Assembly: GCA_947499715.1 (NCBI GenBank) | Contig: CANMPL010000004.1 | Span: 372,001 to 436,000, forward strand | Reading direction: 5' to 3' | DNA length: 64,000 nucleotides | Origin: an uncultured Paracoccaceae bacterium | GTDB lineage: Bacteria; Pseudomonadota; Alphaproteobacteria; Rhodobacterales; Rhodobacteraceae | In this document: positions 8,526 through 18,722 of the stretch, piece by piece | Layout: every line of letters starts with the position of its first letter | Numbering within the stretch: position 1 is the first letter of the stretch | The notes under the pieces: generated by a model | Told to the model about the DNA's origin: nothing | Seen by the model: the letters and a program-made list of their open reading frames with translations, nothing else | The model's database searches: none | Translations under genes and position numbers: made by a program

Positions 8526-9403
8526 GCAAGCAAGATCTTTTCGAGCACCTGAAGACTGGCCAAACCCATGTCTGTCAATGTTGGGCGATCACCCGCAAGG
8601 ATGGAGTGACGTTCGGTTTTACTGATCATGACAATCCGCTGTCGTTTGAGGGGGTCACCTTTTTGGCAGACAGCGGGATGAGTGCAAAGTCGCTCGCGGC
8701 GAGCACCGGTTTGTCGGTGAACAACACCGAAGCCATGGGGCTTTTGCAATCCGACGTCATCGATGAAGCGGATATTGTGGCGGGTCGCTTTGATGGCGCT
8801 GAAATCACCACGTGGTTGGTGCAATGGGATGCGCCCGATAACCGGCAAGTCAGGTTTGCGGGCACGATTGGCGAAATCACGCGTAAGTCCGGTCAGTTCG
8901 AGGCGGAATTGCGGGGGCTGACGGAAGCGCTGAACCAGCCGCAGGGCCGATCCTTTCTGCGCAGTTGTTCGGCGGTGTTGGGGGATGATGCCTGCGCCTT
9001 CAACCTGAATTCGCCGACCTATCGCGTCACGACCGACGCGATCACGGTCGAGGAAAACCGGACATTCCTGGTCGAGGCGAGCACCTTCGTTGATCGATGG
9101 TTCGAACAAGGCAAGCTAACCGTGTTGAGCGGCTCAGCCAAAGATTTGACCGGCGCCATCAAACATGATCGCCGCGAAGGCAATCGCCATCGGGTGACGC
9201 TTTGGCACCCAATTCGGGCCGAAATCAATGCCGGCGACACGCTGCGCCTTGATGCGGGGTGCGACAAGCGCGCTGAAACCTGTCGGGTCAAATTCAACAA
9301 CTTTATCAATTTCCAAGGTTTTCCCGACATGCCGGGAGAGGATTGGCTGATGTCGGTGCCGCGGTCGTCTGATGACAGCGACGGCGGGAGCCTAGTGCGG
9401 TGA
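8522..9403 (+). CDS. GTA g13, baseplate hub protein (DUF2163)
   Basis: A 293-residue DUF2163 protein. Family marks are the early CQCWAITRKDGVTFGFTDHD and ASTGLSVNNTEAMGLLQ, and the cysteine-containing SCSAVLGDDACAFNL and DAGCDKRAETCRVKFNNFINFQGFP. The last cysteines resemble an Fe-S-like knot reported in GTA hub proteins, but I only see the residues. It overlaps g12 and g14 by 4 bases each. Confidence 0.92.
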   Translation: MSKQDLFEHLKTGQTHVCQCWAITRKDGVTFGFTDHDNPLSFEGVTFLADSGMSAKSLAASTGLSVNNTEAMGLLQSDVIDEADIVAGRFDGAEITTWLVQWDAPDNRQVRFAGTIGEITRKSGQFEAELRGLTEALNQPQGRSFLRSCSAVLGDDACAFNLNSPTYRVTTDAITVEENRTFLVEASTFVDRWFEQGKLTVLSGSAKDLTGAIKHDRREGNRHRVTLWHPIRAEINAGDTLRLDAGCDKRAETCRVKFNNFINFQGFPDMPGEDWLMSVPRSSDDSDGGSLVR

Positions 9404-9831
9404 ATGACGTTGTTGATGAAGCACGCCGTTGGATCGGCACCCCTTATGTGCATCAAGCTTCGGTGCGTGGTGCGGGCAGTGATTGTCTCGGATTGATCCG
9501 CGGCATCTGGCGGCAGCTGAACGGGGCGGAACCAGAATTGGTGCCCCATTACTCTGCCGATTGGGGAGAGCCGCAAGGGCAGGAAATGCTGTTCGAGGCG
9601 GCGGCACGACATCTGCACAAAAAGGCGCAAGACGATGAGTTATGTGCCGGTGATGTGTTGCTGTTCAGGATGCGCACTAGCGCGATTGCCAAACATCTTG
9701 GTGTGGTTAGCGGTGCTGGGGTCAGTCCAAAGTTTATCCACGCCTACACCGGACATGGCGTCATCGAAAGCCCCCTGACTGGCCCGTGGCAGCGCCGCAT
9801 CGCTGCCCGTTTTGTTTTTCACAAAGGATAA
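9400..9831 (+). CDS. GTA g14, NlpC/P60 cell-wall peptidase
   Basis: A 143-residue NlpC/P60 peptidase. The catalytic Cys is in GAGSDCLGLIRG near residue 31, and a His follows in AIAKHLGVVSG near residue 90. It is placed at the baseplate tip and probably helps the GTA cut peptidoglycan during DNA delivery. It starts with GTG at 9400, overlapping the TGA of g13 (GTGA), so translation is coupled. Confidence 0.92.
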   Translation: MNDVVDEARRWIGTPYVHQASVRGAGSDCLGLIRGIWRQLNGAEPELVPHYSADWGEPQGQEMLFEAAARHLHKKAQDDELCAGDVLLFRMRTSAIAKHLGVVSGAGVSPKFIHAYTGHGVIESPLTGPWQRRIAARFVFHKG

Positions 9832-9837
9832 CGCGAC

Positions 9838-12800
9838 ATGGCAACGATTGTACTTTCTGCCGCCGGCATGGCGCTTGGTGGGTCCGTTGGCGGATCGATC
9901 CTCGGTTTGTCCATGGCCACGATTGGTCGCGCTGCCGGTGCGACCTTGGGCCGTGTGATCGACCAGCGTATCCTTGGATCCGGGTCAGAGCCCGTTGAGG
10001 TTGGCCGCGTTGATCGCTTTCGCCTGACGGGCGCTAGTGAGGGCATGGCGGTTCAGCAGGTTTATGGGCGTATGCGTGTTCCCGGTCAGGTTATTTGGGC
10101 GACGCAGTTCGTCGAAACGGAAACCACGTCTGGCGGAGGCAAGGGGGCTGGGCCACAGCCAACTGTGACAGAGTTCAGCTATTCCGTCAGCATGGCTATC
10201 GCGCTTTGCGAAGGCGAAATCACTCGGATCGGGCGTGTATGGGCTGACGGGACAGAGATCGCGCCTGATGCGCTTAACATGCGGATCTATAAGGGATCGC
10301 GTGTGCAACAGCCTGATCCAAAGATCTTGGCTGTCGAAGGCAATGGTAACGCTCCGGCGTATCGGGGTGTGGCCTATGTCGTTTTGGAAGACTTGCAGCT
10401 TGATCAATTTGGCAATCGGATTCCGCAATTTACTTTTGAAGTGATGCGCCCATCAGAACCGGATGAGCCGCGCGACCTCGCGGATATTGCGCGACAGGTG
10501 CGTGGTGTCGCGATGATCCCTGGAACGGGGGAGTTTTCTCTTGCAAAAACGTCTGTCTACTTGGGCGGTGACTTTGGTGAGCAAATTGCAATCAACGAAA
10601 ATACCCCTTCGGGCCAAAGTGACTTTTTGACGTCAACAACCGCGCTGGTCGAAGAACTCCCGGCCTGTAAGTCGACATCGCTAGTGGTTTCCTGGTTCGG
10701 ATCAGACTTGCGCTGCGCCAGTTGCGAAGTGGCCCCAAAGGTCGAGCAAAAGAGCGCTGAAGGAGATCCGATTGCATGGCAGGTGGCCGGTGCGGATCGC
10801 GCGTCTGCCGGACTTGTGCCCCAGTTGGAAGGGCGTCCTGTTTATGGCGGCACGCCAAGTGACGCGTCGGTGGTCGAAGCGATTAAGGAATTGCGCGCGC
10901 AAGGGCAGCGACCGATGTTCTATCCTTTCATCTTGATGGAGCAACTGGGCGGCAACACGTTGCCTGATCCGTGGAGCGACGCAGACAGTCAGGCAAAACT
11001 GCCATGGCGCGGGCGCATTACAACGGTCAAAGCGCCGGGACAGCCAGGGTCGACGGATCAAACCGCTGCGGCCAGCGCTGAGGTTGATGCCTTCTTCGGA
11101 AATGCCCAACCATCAGATTTTGCCATCAATGGAGAGACGGTCGTATACTCCGGCCCTTCGGCCTGGCGGTATCGCCGATTTATTCTGCATTACGCCCACC
11201 TCTGTGCTGCCGCCGGGGGTGTATCGGCGTTTTGTATCGGTTCAGAGATGGTGGCGTTGACCCAGATCCGGGGGGCAGGCGGCAGTTTTCCGGCTGTCAC
11301 AGCGCTCCGGCAACTCGCAGCAGAATGCCGTGCAATTTTGGGGCCCGAGTGCAAGATCAGCTACGCTGCCGATTGGTCGGAATACCATGGCTATCAGCCG
11401 CAAGGGACGGCGGATAAGCTCTTCCATCTTGATCCGCTATGGGCGGACTCAAACATCGATTTCATCGGCATCGACAATTACATGCCGCTGTCTGATTGGC
11501 GTGATGGCAATGACCATTTGGATGCGGATTGGGGGGCGATCTACAACCTCGATTACCTACAATCCAACGTCGCAGGAGGTGAAGGGTATGACTGGTTCTA
11601 TCACTCGCCCGAAGCGCGCGATGCACAGATCAGAACGCCGATTACTGACGCGGACGGTGAACCTTGGGTCTGGCGGTACAAGGACCTGCCTGGTTGGTGG
11701 TCACATACCCATCACAACCGGATAAACGGGATACGCCAGGCCTCTCCGACAGAGTGGGTGCCGGAATCGAAACCGTTTTGGTTTACGGAATTTGGCTGCG
11801 CCGCCATCGACAAAGGCACCAATCAGCCAAACAAGTTTCTGGACCCCAAATCCTCAGAATCGCTATTGCCGTATTATTCCAATGGGATGCGGGACGATTT
11901 TATGCAGATGCAATATCTGCGTGCGATCTATGGCCACTACGCGAAAAGCGCGAACAACCCATCAACGAACCTCGAATATACCGGCCGAATGTTAGATATG
12001 TCGCGGGCCCATGTTTGGGCCTGGGACGCGCGGCCTTTTCCGTTCTTTCCAGCCAACGCCGCCCTATGGTCAGATGGCGACAACTATGCACGTGGTCATT
12101 GGTTAAACGGGCGAACGTCTTCGCGGACATTAGCGAGTGTTGTTGCAGAAGTTTGCGAACGGGCGGGCCTTGTGCACTTTGATGTCAGCCGTCTTTATGG
12201 TCTGGTCCGTGGCTATGTCGTGTCTGACGTTGGTAGTGCACGTGCCGCGCTTCAGCCTTTGATGCTGGCATTCGGTGTTGAGGCGGTGGAGCGTGACGGG
12301 CAGCTCGTCTTTTTCAACCGCGATGGTGTGACGGACATCGTTTTGGCGCAGGATGATCTGGCGCTTCATCCCGAAAATGAAACAACGGTCATTCATACGC
12401 GTTCTCCTGCCGCCGAGGTCGCGGGCAGGGTGCAAGTGGGATTCCTTGATGCTGAGGGCGATTACGACGCAGCCGTGGCAGAAACAATTCATCCAGACGA
12501 TCAGACCTTTGCAATTTCGCGGTCGGAGTTTCCGTTGGCATTGACGCGCGCTGAAGGCATGCGGATCGCGGCACGTTGGACGCACGAGGCTCGGGTCGCA
12601 AAAGACAGTGCGACCTTTGCACTACCGCCATCGCAAGCCGCAGTCGGTGCAGGTGATATTATTGATCTGCAAGATGCGGATCACCAAGGTCTTTACCGGA
12701 TTGATCGGACCGAGGATGTCGGCCTCGTGCTGGCCGAAGCCACGCGCATCGACGAAGAGATCTATTTGCCCCAACCCCAGATCGAAGAAGGGGCTCGGCT

Positions 12801-13752
12801 AAAGCCATATGTCGCCCCAACACCGGTTGAGGCGCTGTTTTTGGATTTGCCGCTGTTGACTGGTGATGAGGTTCCGCATGAGCCCCATCTTGCGTTGACC
12901 GCGCGCCCTTGGCCCGGAGGCGTCGCGCTTTATTCGTCACCTCAGGACAGTGACTATGTTTTGCAGGATATCGTGCGCTACCGCAGCGTGGTGGGTGTGA
13001 CGCAATCAGCACTTCACAACGGGCCAACCGGCATCTGGGACCGCCGCACATTTGAGGTCAAACTTGTGAGTGGTTCATTGAGTTCTGTGTCACCCGAAAC
13101 ACTGTTTTCCGGGGCAAATACCTTGGCCATTGGAGATGGGTCCCCCGACAATTGGGAGGTGCTCCAATTTGCAAATGCGACGCTGATTGCACCTAAGACT
13201 TACGCGATTTCAGGGCTTTTGCGAGGTCAGGCTGGGTCTGATGGCATGATGCCAAATGTCTGGCCAGTGGGTTCAAAAATCGTGCTGCTGAATGGCCGGC
13301 CGGAGCAGATCACGATCCCTTCTGCGTCGCGGGGAAACCCCCGCCATTATCGATATGGACCGGTCAAACGTCCCGTCACTGACCGAAGCTATCGTCACCG
13401 CGTGCTGACGTTCAATGGCAATGGATACCGGCCCTATCCGGTGGCGCATCTGCGGGCCGTGACCAATGGCAGCGGCTATGATTTCGCCTGGATCCGGCGC
13501 ACGCGGATTGATGGGGATCTTTGGAATGCAGGCGACGTTCCGCTTGGCGAAGACAGCGAACGCTATGTCGTCCAGATCCGGCAGGGCAATAACATTTTGC
13601 GCGAAGCCACGACAACTTCGCCAAATTGGTCCTATGGTGCAGCCACCCTTGCCGCCGACACAGGTGGCGCCGATTTTGTCGTCTGCGTCGCGCAAGTCTC
13701 TGCAAGGTATGGTGTCGGTCCGTTCCGAAATTTTGTTGTTGAGCAATCGTAA
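9838..13752 (+). CDS. GTA g15, megatron tail tip/host-contact protein
   Basis: A 1304-residue tip protein, the expected size for RcGTA g15. It opens with a Gly/Ala-rich hydrophobic stretch (VLSAAGMALGGSVGGSILGLS) that could enter the membrane. A glycosidase-like TIM-barrel domain spans roughly residues 430-735 (FCIGSEMVAL, IDFIGIDNYMPLSDW, KPFWFTEFGCAAIDKG). Phage tail hub domains follow, and the C-terminal receptor-facing domain begins near residue 1170. Its stop codon overlaps the ATG of the next ORF by one base. Confidence 0.94.
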   Translation: MATIVLSAAGMALGGSVGGSILGLSMATIGRAAGATLGRVIDQRILGSGSEPVEVGRVDRFRLTGASEGMAVQQVYGRMRVPGQVIWATQFVETETTSGGGKGAGPQPTVTEFSYSVSMAIALCEGEITRIGRVWADGTEIAPDALNMRIYKGSRVQQPDPKILAVEGNGNAPAYRGVAYVVLEDLQLDQFGNRIPQFTFEVMRPSEPDEPRDLADIARQVRGVAMIPGTGEFSLAKTSVYLGGDFGEQIAINENTPSGQSDFLTSTTALVEELPACKSTSLVVSWFGSDLRCASCEVAPKVEQKSAEGDPIAWQVAGADRASAGLVPQLEGRPVYGGTPSDASVVEAIKELRAQGQRPMFYPFILMEQLGGNTLPDPWSDADSQAKLPWRGRITTVKAPGQPGSTDQTAAASAEVDAFFGNAQPSDFAINGETVVYSGPSAWRYRRFILHYAHLCAAAGGVSAFCIGSEMVALTQIRGAGGSFPAVTALRQLAAECRAILGPECKISYAADWSEYHGYQPQGTADKLFHLDPLWADSNIDFIGIDNYMPLSDWRDGNDHLDADWGAIYNLDYLQSNVAGGEGYDWFYHSPEARDAQIRTPITDADGEPWVWRYKDLPGWWSHTHHNRINGIRQASPTEWVPESKPFWFTEFGCAAIDKGTNQPNKFLDPKSSESLLPYYSNGMRDDFMQMQYLRAIYGHYAKSANNPSTNLEYTGRMLDMSRAHVWAWDARPFPFFPANAALWSDGDNYARGHWLNGRTSSRTLASVVAEVCERAGLVHFDVSRLYGLVRGYVVSDVGSARAALQPLMLAFGVEAVERDGQLVFFNRDGVTDIVLAQDDLALHPENETTVIHTRSPAAEVAGRVQVGFLDAEGDYDAAVAETIHPDDQTFAISRSEFPLALTRAEGMRIAARWTHEARVAKDSATFALPPSQAAVGAGDIIDLQDADHQGLYRIDRTEDVGLVLAEATRIDEEIYLPQPQIEEGARLKPYVAPTPVEALFLDLPLLTGDEVPHEPHLALTARPWPGGVALYSSPQDSDYVLQDIVRYRSVVGVTQSALHNGPTGIWDRRTFEVKLVSGSLSSVSPETLFSGANTLAIGDGSPDNWEVLQFANATLIAPKTYAISGLLRGQAGSDGMMPNVWPVGSKIVLLNGRPEQITIPSASRGNPRHYRYGPVKRPVTDRSYRHRVLTFNGNGYRPYPVAHLRAVTNGSGYDFAWIRRTRIDGDLWNAGDVPLGEDSERYVVQIRQGNNILREATTTSPNWSYGAATLAADTGGADFVVCVAQVSARYGVGPFRNFVVEQS

Positions 13753-14045
13753 TGCGTCCGATTTATCCATCTGATCTTCAGGACGCTGCACGAGCTTTGT
13801 TGGCAACTACGATGGCGGATCGCACTCAACGCGCTGAGCAAATCATGTTCCGCGCCGATATCGCCGACCGATACCGCAAGCGGCACAATCGGCCACATCC
13901 CGAATTTGGTTGCGGGTCGGTCGGTGCGGCAGCGCGAAGTTTTGCGCGTTCTGCGTTGCCCAGATCCTGTGATTCCGAATATCTGCAATGCCTGCGCATC
14001 ATGATCGAAGCGCAACTTCACAAGGCGATGCATCACCAGCTATGA
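13752..14045 (+). CDS. Small protein downstream of GTA g15
   Basis: A 97-residue, basic and Ala/Arg-rich protein (MRPIYPSDLQDAARALLATT at the start, a helical RAEQIMFRADIADRYRKRHNRPHPEFG middle). Its ATG shares a base with the g15 stop codon, so it is co-translated with the GTA cluster. I believe similar small ORFs follow g15 in other Rhodobacteraceae, but I could not check this. It has no signal peptide, membrane helix or catalytic motif. The function is unknown; a regulatory or accessory GTA role is only a guess from coupling. Confidence 0.7.
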   Translation: MRPIYPSDLQDAARALLATTMADRTQRAEQIMFRADIADRYRKRHNRPHPEFGCGSVGAAARSFARSALPRSCDSEYLQCLRIMIEAQLHKAMHHQL

Positions 14046-14122
14046 TATTGTCGATCAAACCTTTGCACTTTGTGATTACGGCTTATGTGGGTTAAGCAAG
14101 TCGCGAACAAAGGAGAGGCATC

Positions 14123-14932
14123 ATGGCCGAAGCCCGCACAAACCTGCACAAAGTCGATCCTGTTTGGCAGCGCATTTGCGACGAAGCGCTGCAAAGCGTT
14201 GATCGTGAACCACTGATTGGGTCGCTCATTCATGATGGGGTGCTTCAGCACGCTGACTTTGAACACGCCCTTGGTTACCGCCTTGCGATGAAACTTGCCT
14301 CGTCCGAGATGTCGGCCCAGACCATCAGCGAAATCGCGCGCATGGCCTATGCCGCTGATCCGAGCCTGACTCAGGACGCCCGCGCCGATCTAGTCGCGAC
14401 TTTTGATCGCGATCCTGCTTGCCACCGCTTCATTCAGCCGCTGATGTTCTTCAAAGGGTATCAGGCCGTTCAGGCGTTCCGTCTCGGGCACCATCTCTTC
14501 ACAAACGGGCATCACGATCTGGCCTATTTCGTGCAGATGCGTGTGTCAGAGACATTCGGCGTCGATATCCATCCGGCCGCAACAATCGGCAAAGGCATCA
14601 TGATCGACCATGCCCATTCCATCGTAATTGGGGAGACGGCTGTGGTCGGTGATAACGTCTCGATGCTGCATTCAGTCACGCTAGGCGGCACCGGCAAAGA
14701 AGAAGAGACCCGCCATCCCACGATCGGGAACGGTGTGTTGATTGGGGCAGGGGCAAAGGTCTTGGGCAATATCACCGTTGGCCATTGCAGCCGGATCGCT
14801 GCGGGTTCCGTCGTATTGCAAGATGTCCCGCCGATGAAAACCGTCGCCGGTGTGCCCGCCAAGATCGTGGGTGAGGCCGGATGCTCGCAGCCGTCGGTAA
14901 CGATGCACCAGATGCTTGGCGGCCTCGACTAA
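14123..14932 (+). CDS. cysE: Serine O-acetyltransferase
   Basis: Makes O-acetyl-L-serine from serine and acetyl-CoA, the first step of cysteine synthesis in the cytosol. The 269-residue protein has the CysE N-terminal helical domain (FEHALGYRLAMKLASSEM, FFKGYQAVQAFRLGHHLF) and a left-handed beta helix from about residue 150 with the catalytic DHAHSIVIGE and MLHSVTLGGTGKE motifs. AAAGGAG precedes the ATG. A cysE lies next to the GTA genes in Rhodobacter capsulatus too, where its loss has been linked to poorer GTA function. A strong terminator follows. Confidence 0.95.
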   Translation: MAEARTNLHKVDPVWQRICDEALQSVDREPLIGSLIHDGVLQHADFEHALGYRLAMKLASSEMSAQTISEIARMAYAADPSLTQDARADLVATFDRDPACHRFIQPLMFFKGYQAVQAFRLGHHLFTNGHHDLAYFVQMRVSETFGVDIHPAATIGKGIMIDHAHSIVIGETAVVGDNVSMLHSVTLGGTGKEEETRHPTIGNGVLIGAGAKVLGNITVGHCSRIAAGSVVLQDVPPMKTVAGVPAKIVGEAGCSQPSVTMHQMLGGLD

Positions 14933-14950
14933 AAAGGCGTTCCAAAACGA

Positions 14951-14979
14951 AAAACGCCGGGCAACCAGCCCGGCGTTTT
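14951..14979. terminator. Bidirectional intrinsic terminator between cysE and pdhC
   Basis: A perfect 12-base inverted repeat, AAAACGCCGGGC and GCCCGGCGTTTT, with a 5-base loop. Each strand carries a GC-rich stem flanked by A and T runs, so it can end transcripts from both converging genes. Confidence 0.9.
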
Positions 14980-14996
14980 GTGTTCTGTATTCGACC

Positions 14997-16292
14997 TTAA
15001 GCCAACATCGTCATTGGGTTCTCAAGATTGTCCTTGATTGCGTTCAGCAGGTTCGCACCAAGCGCCCCGTCAATGACCCGGTGATCGACGGACAATGTCA
15101 CCGACATCACGATGCCAACCGTCAACTCTCCATCAGCGCCAACAATCGGTTTCTTGACGCCAGCCCCCACTGCCAGGATGGCGGCGTGAGGCGGGTTAAT
15201 GATCGCATCAAAATTGTCGATGCCGAACATCCCAAGGTTCGAAATCGCAAAGCTACCGCCCTGATATTCGTGTGGCGCTAGTTTGCGGTCGCGTGCGCGG
15301 GTCGCCAGATCCTTCATTTCTGCCGACAGGGCAGAAAGGGACTTCATCTCGGCGTCTTTCAGCACTGGCGTAAACAGACCGCCTTCGATTGCCACGGCCA
15401 CGGCCACATCTGATTTCTCAAATTTCAGCGTTCGATCACCAGCCCAGACTGCATTCGCCTCGGGCTCCTGCTGCAACGCTAGGGCACAGGCCTTGATGAT
15501 AAAGTCGTTCACCGACAGCTTTACGCCGCGTGGCTCCAATTGCTTGTTCAACTGGCTGCGGAACTTCATCAGCGCATCAAGCTGAATGTCGCGGCGCAGA
15601 TAGAAGTGTGGCACCGACTGCTTGGCCTCTGTCAGGCGCGCCGCAATCGTCTTACGCATGCCGTCAAGCTTGACCTCTTCAAACGGGCGACCTTCGTAGG
15701 TCTTAATCACCACATCCGTGCTTGGCCCTGTCGCAAGGGCTGCGGGCGCCGCTTCGGACTTGGCCGCAGGCGCTGCGGCTGCAGCGGGCTTGGCACTTGG
15801 TGAGGCGTTTTCGACGTCCGCCTTCACAATGCGTCCGTGTGGTCCAGAACCCGAAATTGTTGTCAGGTCCAATCCCTTGTCCGCCGCAATCCGACGAGCA
15901 AGCGGGGAGGCAAAGACCCGATTGCCGTCTCTTGAAGGTGCTGCTGGTGCGGGGCTGGCTGCGGCTGGGGCAGGCGTTACCGCCGCTGCCGGGGCAGGCG
16001 CTTCGGCCGCGGGCGCGGGGGCCGCGCTGCTGATGTCATCGGCGCTTTCGCCATCTTCCAGCAACACGGCGATCACGTCATTGACCTTCACGCCTTCGGT
16101 CCCTTCGGGCACAATGATTTTACCCATAACGCCTTCGTCAACCGCCTCGAATTCCATCGTGGCTTTGTCGGTCTCAATCTCGGCCATGATATCGCCAGAG
16201 GACACGGTATCGCCCTCTTTCACGAGCCATTTTGCAAGCGTGCCTTCCTCCATTGTGGGGGACAGGGCGGGCATCAGAATTTCTGTGGGCAT
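14997..16292 (-). CDS. pdhC: Pyruvate dehydrogenase E2, dihydrolipoamide acetyltransferase
   Basis: Transfers the acetyl group from lipoamide to CoA in the pyruvate dehydrogenase complex. The 431-residue protein has one lipoyl domain (residues 1-80, lipoyl Lys43 in ETDKATME), a long Ala/Pro linker (about 85-125), the E3/E1 binding domain ([15 protein letters not shown] to [12 protein letters not shown]) and the catalytic acyltransferase domain ending in the [11 protein letters not shown] active-site motif. It is the last gene of pdhA-pdhB-pdhC. A 12-base gap separates it from pdhB. Confidence 0.96.
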   Translation of the reverse strand: MPTEILMPALSPTMEEGTLAKWLVKEGDTVSSGDIMAEIETDKATMEFEAVDEGVMGKIIVPEGTEGVKVNDVIAVLLEDGESADDISSAAPAPAAEAPAPAAAVTPAPAAASPAPAAPSRDGNRVFASPLARRIAADKGLDLTTISGSGPHGRIVKADVENASPSAKPAAAAAPAAKSEAAPAALATGPSTDVVIKTYEGRPFEEVKLDGMRKTIAARLTEAKQSVPHFYLRRDIQLDALMKFRSQLNKQLEPRGVKLSVNDFIIKACALALQQEPEANAVWAGDRTLKFEKSDVAVAVAIEGGLFTPVLKDAEMKSLSALSAEMKDLATRARDRKLAPHEYQGGSFAISNLGMFGIDNFDAIINPPHAAILAVGAGVKKPIVGADGELTVGIVMSVTLSVDHRVIDGALGANLLNAIKDNLENPMTMLA

Positions 16293-16304
16293 CGCGCGGT
16301 CTCC

Positions 16305-17669
16305 TTAGCGGTAGGTTACTTTTTTGACGGCTTCGATCACCTCTGCGGTGGTCACAAGCGCGTGCTTTTCAAGATTGGCGGCGTAGGGCATTGGCACGTC
16401 CTTGCCGGTGCAGGTGATGATCGGTGCGTCCAGATAATCAAACGCTTCTTGCATCACTGTGCTGGCAATGTAGCCACCAACGCTGCCCTGCGGCCAACCT
16501 TCTTCAACGGTGACCAGCCGGTTGGTCTTGCGCACCGATTCAAGCACGGTGGGCATGTCCATCGGGCGGAGTGTCCGCAGGTTGATCACTTCCGCATTGA
16601 TCCCGTCTTCTGCCAGCTTTTCAGCCGCTTCAAGCGCATAGGTCATGCCGATCCCGAAGGAGACGATCGTGACGTCATCGCCTGCGCGTTCGATCTTGGC
16701 CTTGCCAAACGGAATGGTGAAATCATCCATGACAGGCACATCAAAGGACCGGCCATATAGGATCTCGTTTTCAAGGAAGATGACGGGGTTGTTGTCCCGG
16801 ATCGCGGTCTTCAACAAACCCTTCGCATCGGCTGCCGAATAAGGCATCGCTACCTTCAGACCCGGGATCTGCATGTACCAAGCGGCGTAATCCTGCGAGT
16901 GTTGTGCACCCACGCGGGCCGCTGCCCCGTTTGGACCACGGAACACCATTGGCGCACCCATCTGCCCGCCCGACATATACAGCGTCTTGGCGGCAGAGTT
17001 GATAATGTGGTCAATGGCTTGCATGGCGAAGTTAAACGTCATGAACTCCACAATCGGACGCAATCCACCAAAGGCAGCACCCGTCGCGATCCCGGCAAAA
17101 CCATGTTCCGTGATGGGCGTGTCAATCACGCGCTTGGCACCAAATTCGTCCAGCAGGCCCTGCGAGATCTTGTAGGCGCCCTGATATTCGGCAACCTCTT
17201 CACCCATCAGGAATACATGCTCATCGCCGCGCATTTCCTCGGCCATCGCATCGCGCAAAGCTTCGCGCACGGTGGTCGATTTCATTTCCGTGCCTTCAGG
17301 CCAATCAGGTGATTGTTCGACCGGGGTGGCAACCGGTGCCGCAGCCTCGGAAGGTGCGGCAGCAGCAGCCGGGGCAGGCGCTTCGGCGGCAGGGGCCGGG
17401 GCAGCACCAGCAGCGGGAACTTCCTCGCCTTCTTCCACCATGATCGCGATAGCGGTGTTCACGGCCACCCCTTCAGTGCCTTCGGGGACAAGGATCTTGC
17501 CCATCACACCTTCGTCGACGGCTTCAAATTCCATCGTGGCTTTGTCTGTTTCGATCTCGGCCAGGATGTCGCCGCTTGAAATGGTATCACCCTCTTTCAC
17601 CAGCCATTTGGCCAGCGTGCCTTCTTCCATCGTCGGAGAGAGGGCGGGCATAAGAATTTCTGTAGCCAT
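16305..17669 (-). CDS. pdhB: Pyruvate dehydrogenase E1 beta subunit with N-terminal lipoyl domain
   Basis: Beta chain of the thiamine-diphosphate-dependent E1 decarboxylase. The 454-residue product is longer than a plain E1-beta because residues 1-80 form a lipoyl domain ([11 protein letters not shown], Lys43), followed by an Ala/Pro linker and the transketolase-like core ([26 protein letters not shown], later [16 protein letters not shown] and the C-terminal swivel domain). This lipoylated E1-beta is characteristic of alphaproteobacteria. Its lipoyl domain is almost identical to that of pdhC. Three bases separate it from pdhA. Confidence 0.96.
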   Translation of the reverse strand: MATEILMPALSPTMEEGTLAKWLVKEGDTISSGDILAEIETDKATMEFEAVDEGVMGKILVPEGTEGVAVNTAIAIMVEEGEEVPAAGAAPAPAAEAPAPAAAAAPSEAAAPVATPVEQSPDWPEGTEMKSTTVREALRDAMAEEMRGDEHVFLMGEEVAEYQGAYKISQGLLDEFGAKRVIDTPITEHGFAGIATGAAFGGLRPIVEFMTFNFAMQAIDHIINSAAKTLYMSGGQMGAPMVFRGPNGAAARVGAQHSQDYAAWYMQIPGLKVAMPYSAADAKGLLKTAIRDNNPVIFLENEILYGRSFDVPVMDDFTIPFGKAKIERAGDDVTIVSFGIGMTYALEAAEKLAEDGINAEVINLRTLRPMDMPTVLESVRKTNRLVTVEEGWPQGSVGGYIASTVMQEAFDYLDAPIITCTGKDVPMPYAANLEKHALVTTAEVIEAVKKVTYR

Positions 17670-17672
17670 TGA

Positions 17673-18671
17673 TCAAGCCTCCTCTGCGTAAATGTCGGTC
17701 CACAGCTCTTCGAGAGCGGGTTCCGGGCTTTCTTTGGAGAATTCAGCAGCTTCGTTGACGATGCCTTTGATTTCCTTGTCGATGGCCTTGAGGTCATCTT
17801 CGGTGGCGTGTTTGCCTGTCAGCAGCATATCGCGGACCTGTTCAATCGGGTCACGCTCATCGCGCATCTTCTGCACTTCTTCGCGTGTCCGATACTTTGC
17901 CGGATCCGACATCGAATGGCCGCGATAGCGGTAGGTCTTGATCTCTAGGATATAGGGGCCTTTGCCCGCACGGCAGTGCGCAACAGCGCGTTCGCCTGCT
18001 TCTTTCACCGACAGCACGTTCATGCCGTCAACTTCTTCGCCGGGAATGCCGTAGGCGGCGCCACGTTCCCAATAGCTGGGCGACTTCGTCGAACGCTTGG
18101 TCGATGTGCCCATTGCATATTGGTTGTTCTCGATCACGAACACGACGGGCAGGTCCCAAAGCTCAGCCATGTTATAGGCTTCATAGACCTGACCCTGGTT
18201 CGCAGCACCATCACCGAAATAGGTGAACGTCACCCGGCCGTTCTCAAGATACTTGTCTGCAAATGCGAGGCCCGCACCGATTGGCACCTGCGCTGCCACA
18301 ATCCCGTGGCCGCCGTAAAAATGCTTCTCTTTCGAGAACATGTGCATAGAGCCGCCTTTGCCTTTGGAAAAGCCGCCCTCGCGGCCCGTCAGCTCTGCCA
18401 TGATGCCCTTGGGGTCCATCCCACAGGCCAGCATATGGCCGTGGTCGCGGTATGATGTGACGCGCTTGTCGCCTTCCTCTGCGGCGGCTTCCAGCCCGAC
18501 GACAACGGCCTCTTGCCCGATATAAAGGTGACAAAAGCCCCCAATGAGGCCCATGCCATACAATTGACCGGCCTTTTCTTCGAACCGGCGGATCAGCAGC
18601 ATTTCGCGGTAATGGTGTAGCAATTCCTCAGCCGATACATTCGGCTTCTTGGCCGCTTTCTTCGGTGGCAT
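17673..18671 (-). CDS. pdhA: Pyruvate dehydrogenase E1 alpha subunit
   Basis: Alpha chain of pyruvate dehydrogenase E1, which decarboxylates pyruvate using thiamine diphosphate. The 332-residue protein has the TPP/Mg motif GDGAANQGQVYEAYNMAELWDLPVVFVIENN, the RFEEKAGQLYGMGLIGGFCHLYIGQEA start, and the phosphorylation-loop-like YRGHSMSDPAKYRTREE segment. A GGGAGGA ribosome-binding site precedes the ATG. A promoter and a perfect palindrome lie in its upstream region. It begins the pdhABC operon. Confidence 0.97.
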   Translation of the reverse strand: MPPKKAAKKPNVSAEELLHHYREMLLIRRFEEKAGQLYGMGLIGGFCHLYIGQEAVVVGLEAAAEEGDKRVTSYRDHGHMLACGMDPKGIMAELTGREGGFSKGKGGSMHMFSKEKHFYGGHGIVAAQVPIGAGLAFADKYLENGRVTFTYFGDGAANQGQVYEAYNMAELWDLPVVFVIENNQYAMGTSTKRSTKSPSYWERGAAYGIPGEEVDGMNVLSVKEAGERAVAHCRAGKGPYILEIKTYRYRGHSMSDPAKYRTREEVQKMRDERDPIEQVRDMLLTGKHATEDDLKAIDKEIKGIVNEAAEFSKESPEPALEELWTDIYAEEA

Positions 18672-18696
18672 CGTATTCCTCCCTGATGGCGACAGA

Positions 18697-18716
18697 ATAG
18701 TTTAGCGTTAAACTAT
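18697..18716. promoter_or_regulatory. Palindromic operator candidate at the pdhA transcription start
   Basis: The perfect inverted repeat ATAGTTTAGCGTTAAACTAT (8-base arms, 4-base centre) begins 6 bases after the inferred -10 box of pdhA. It would therefore cover about +1 to +20, a position suited to a repressor. The bound protein is not identified. Confidence 0.55.
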
Positions 18717-18722
18717 CTATAC

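Noticed and set aside
1-14045. Complete prophage
   Set aside because: There is no integrase, repressor, replication or lysis gene, and gene content and order match a gene transfer agent.
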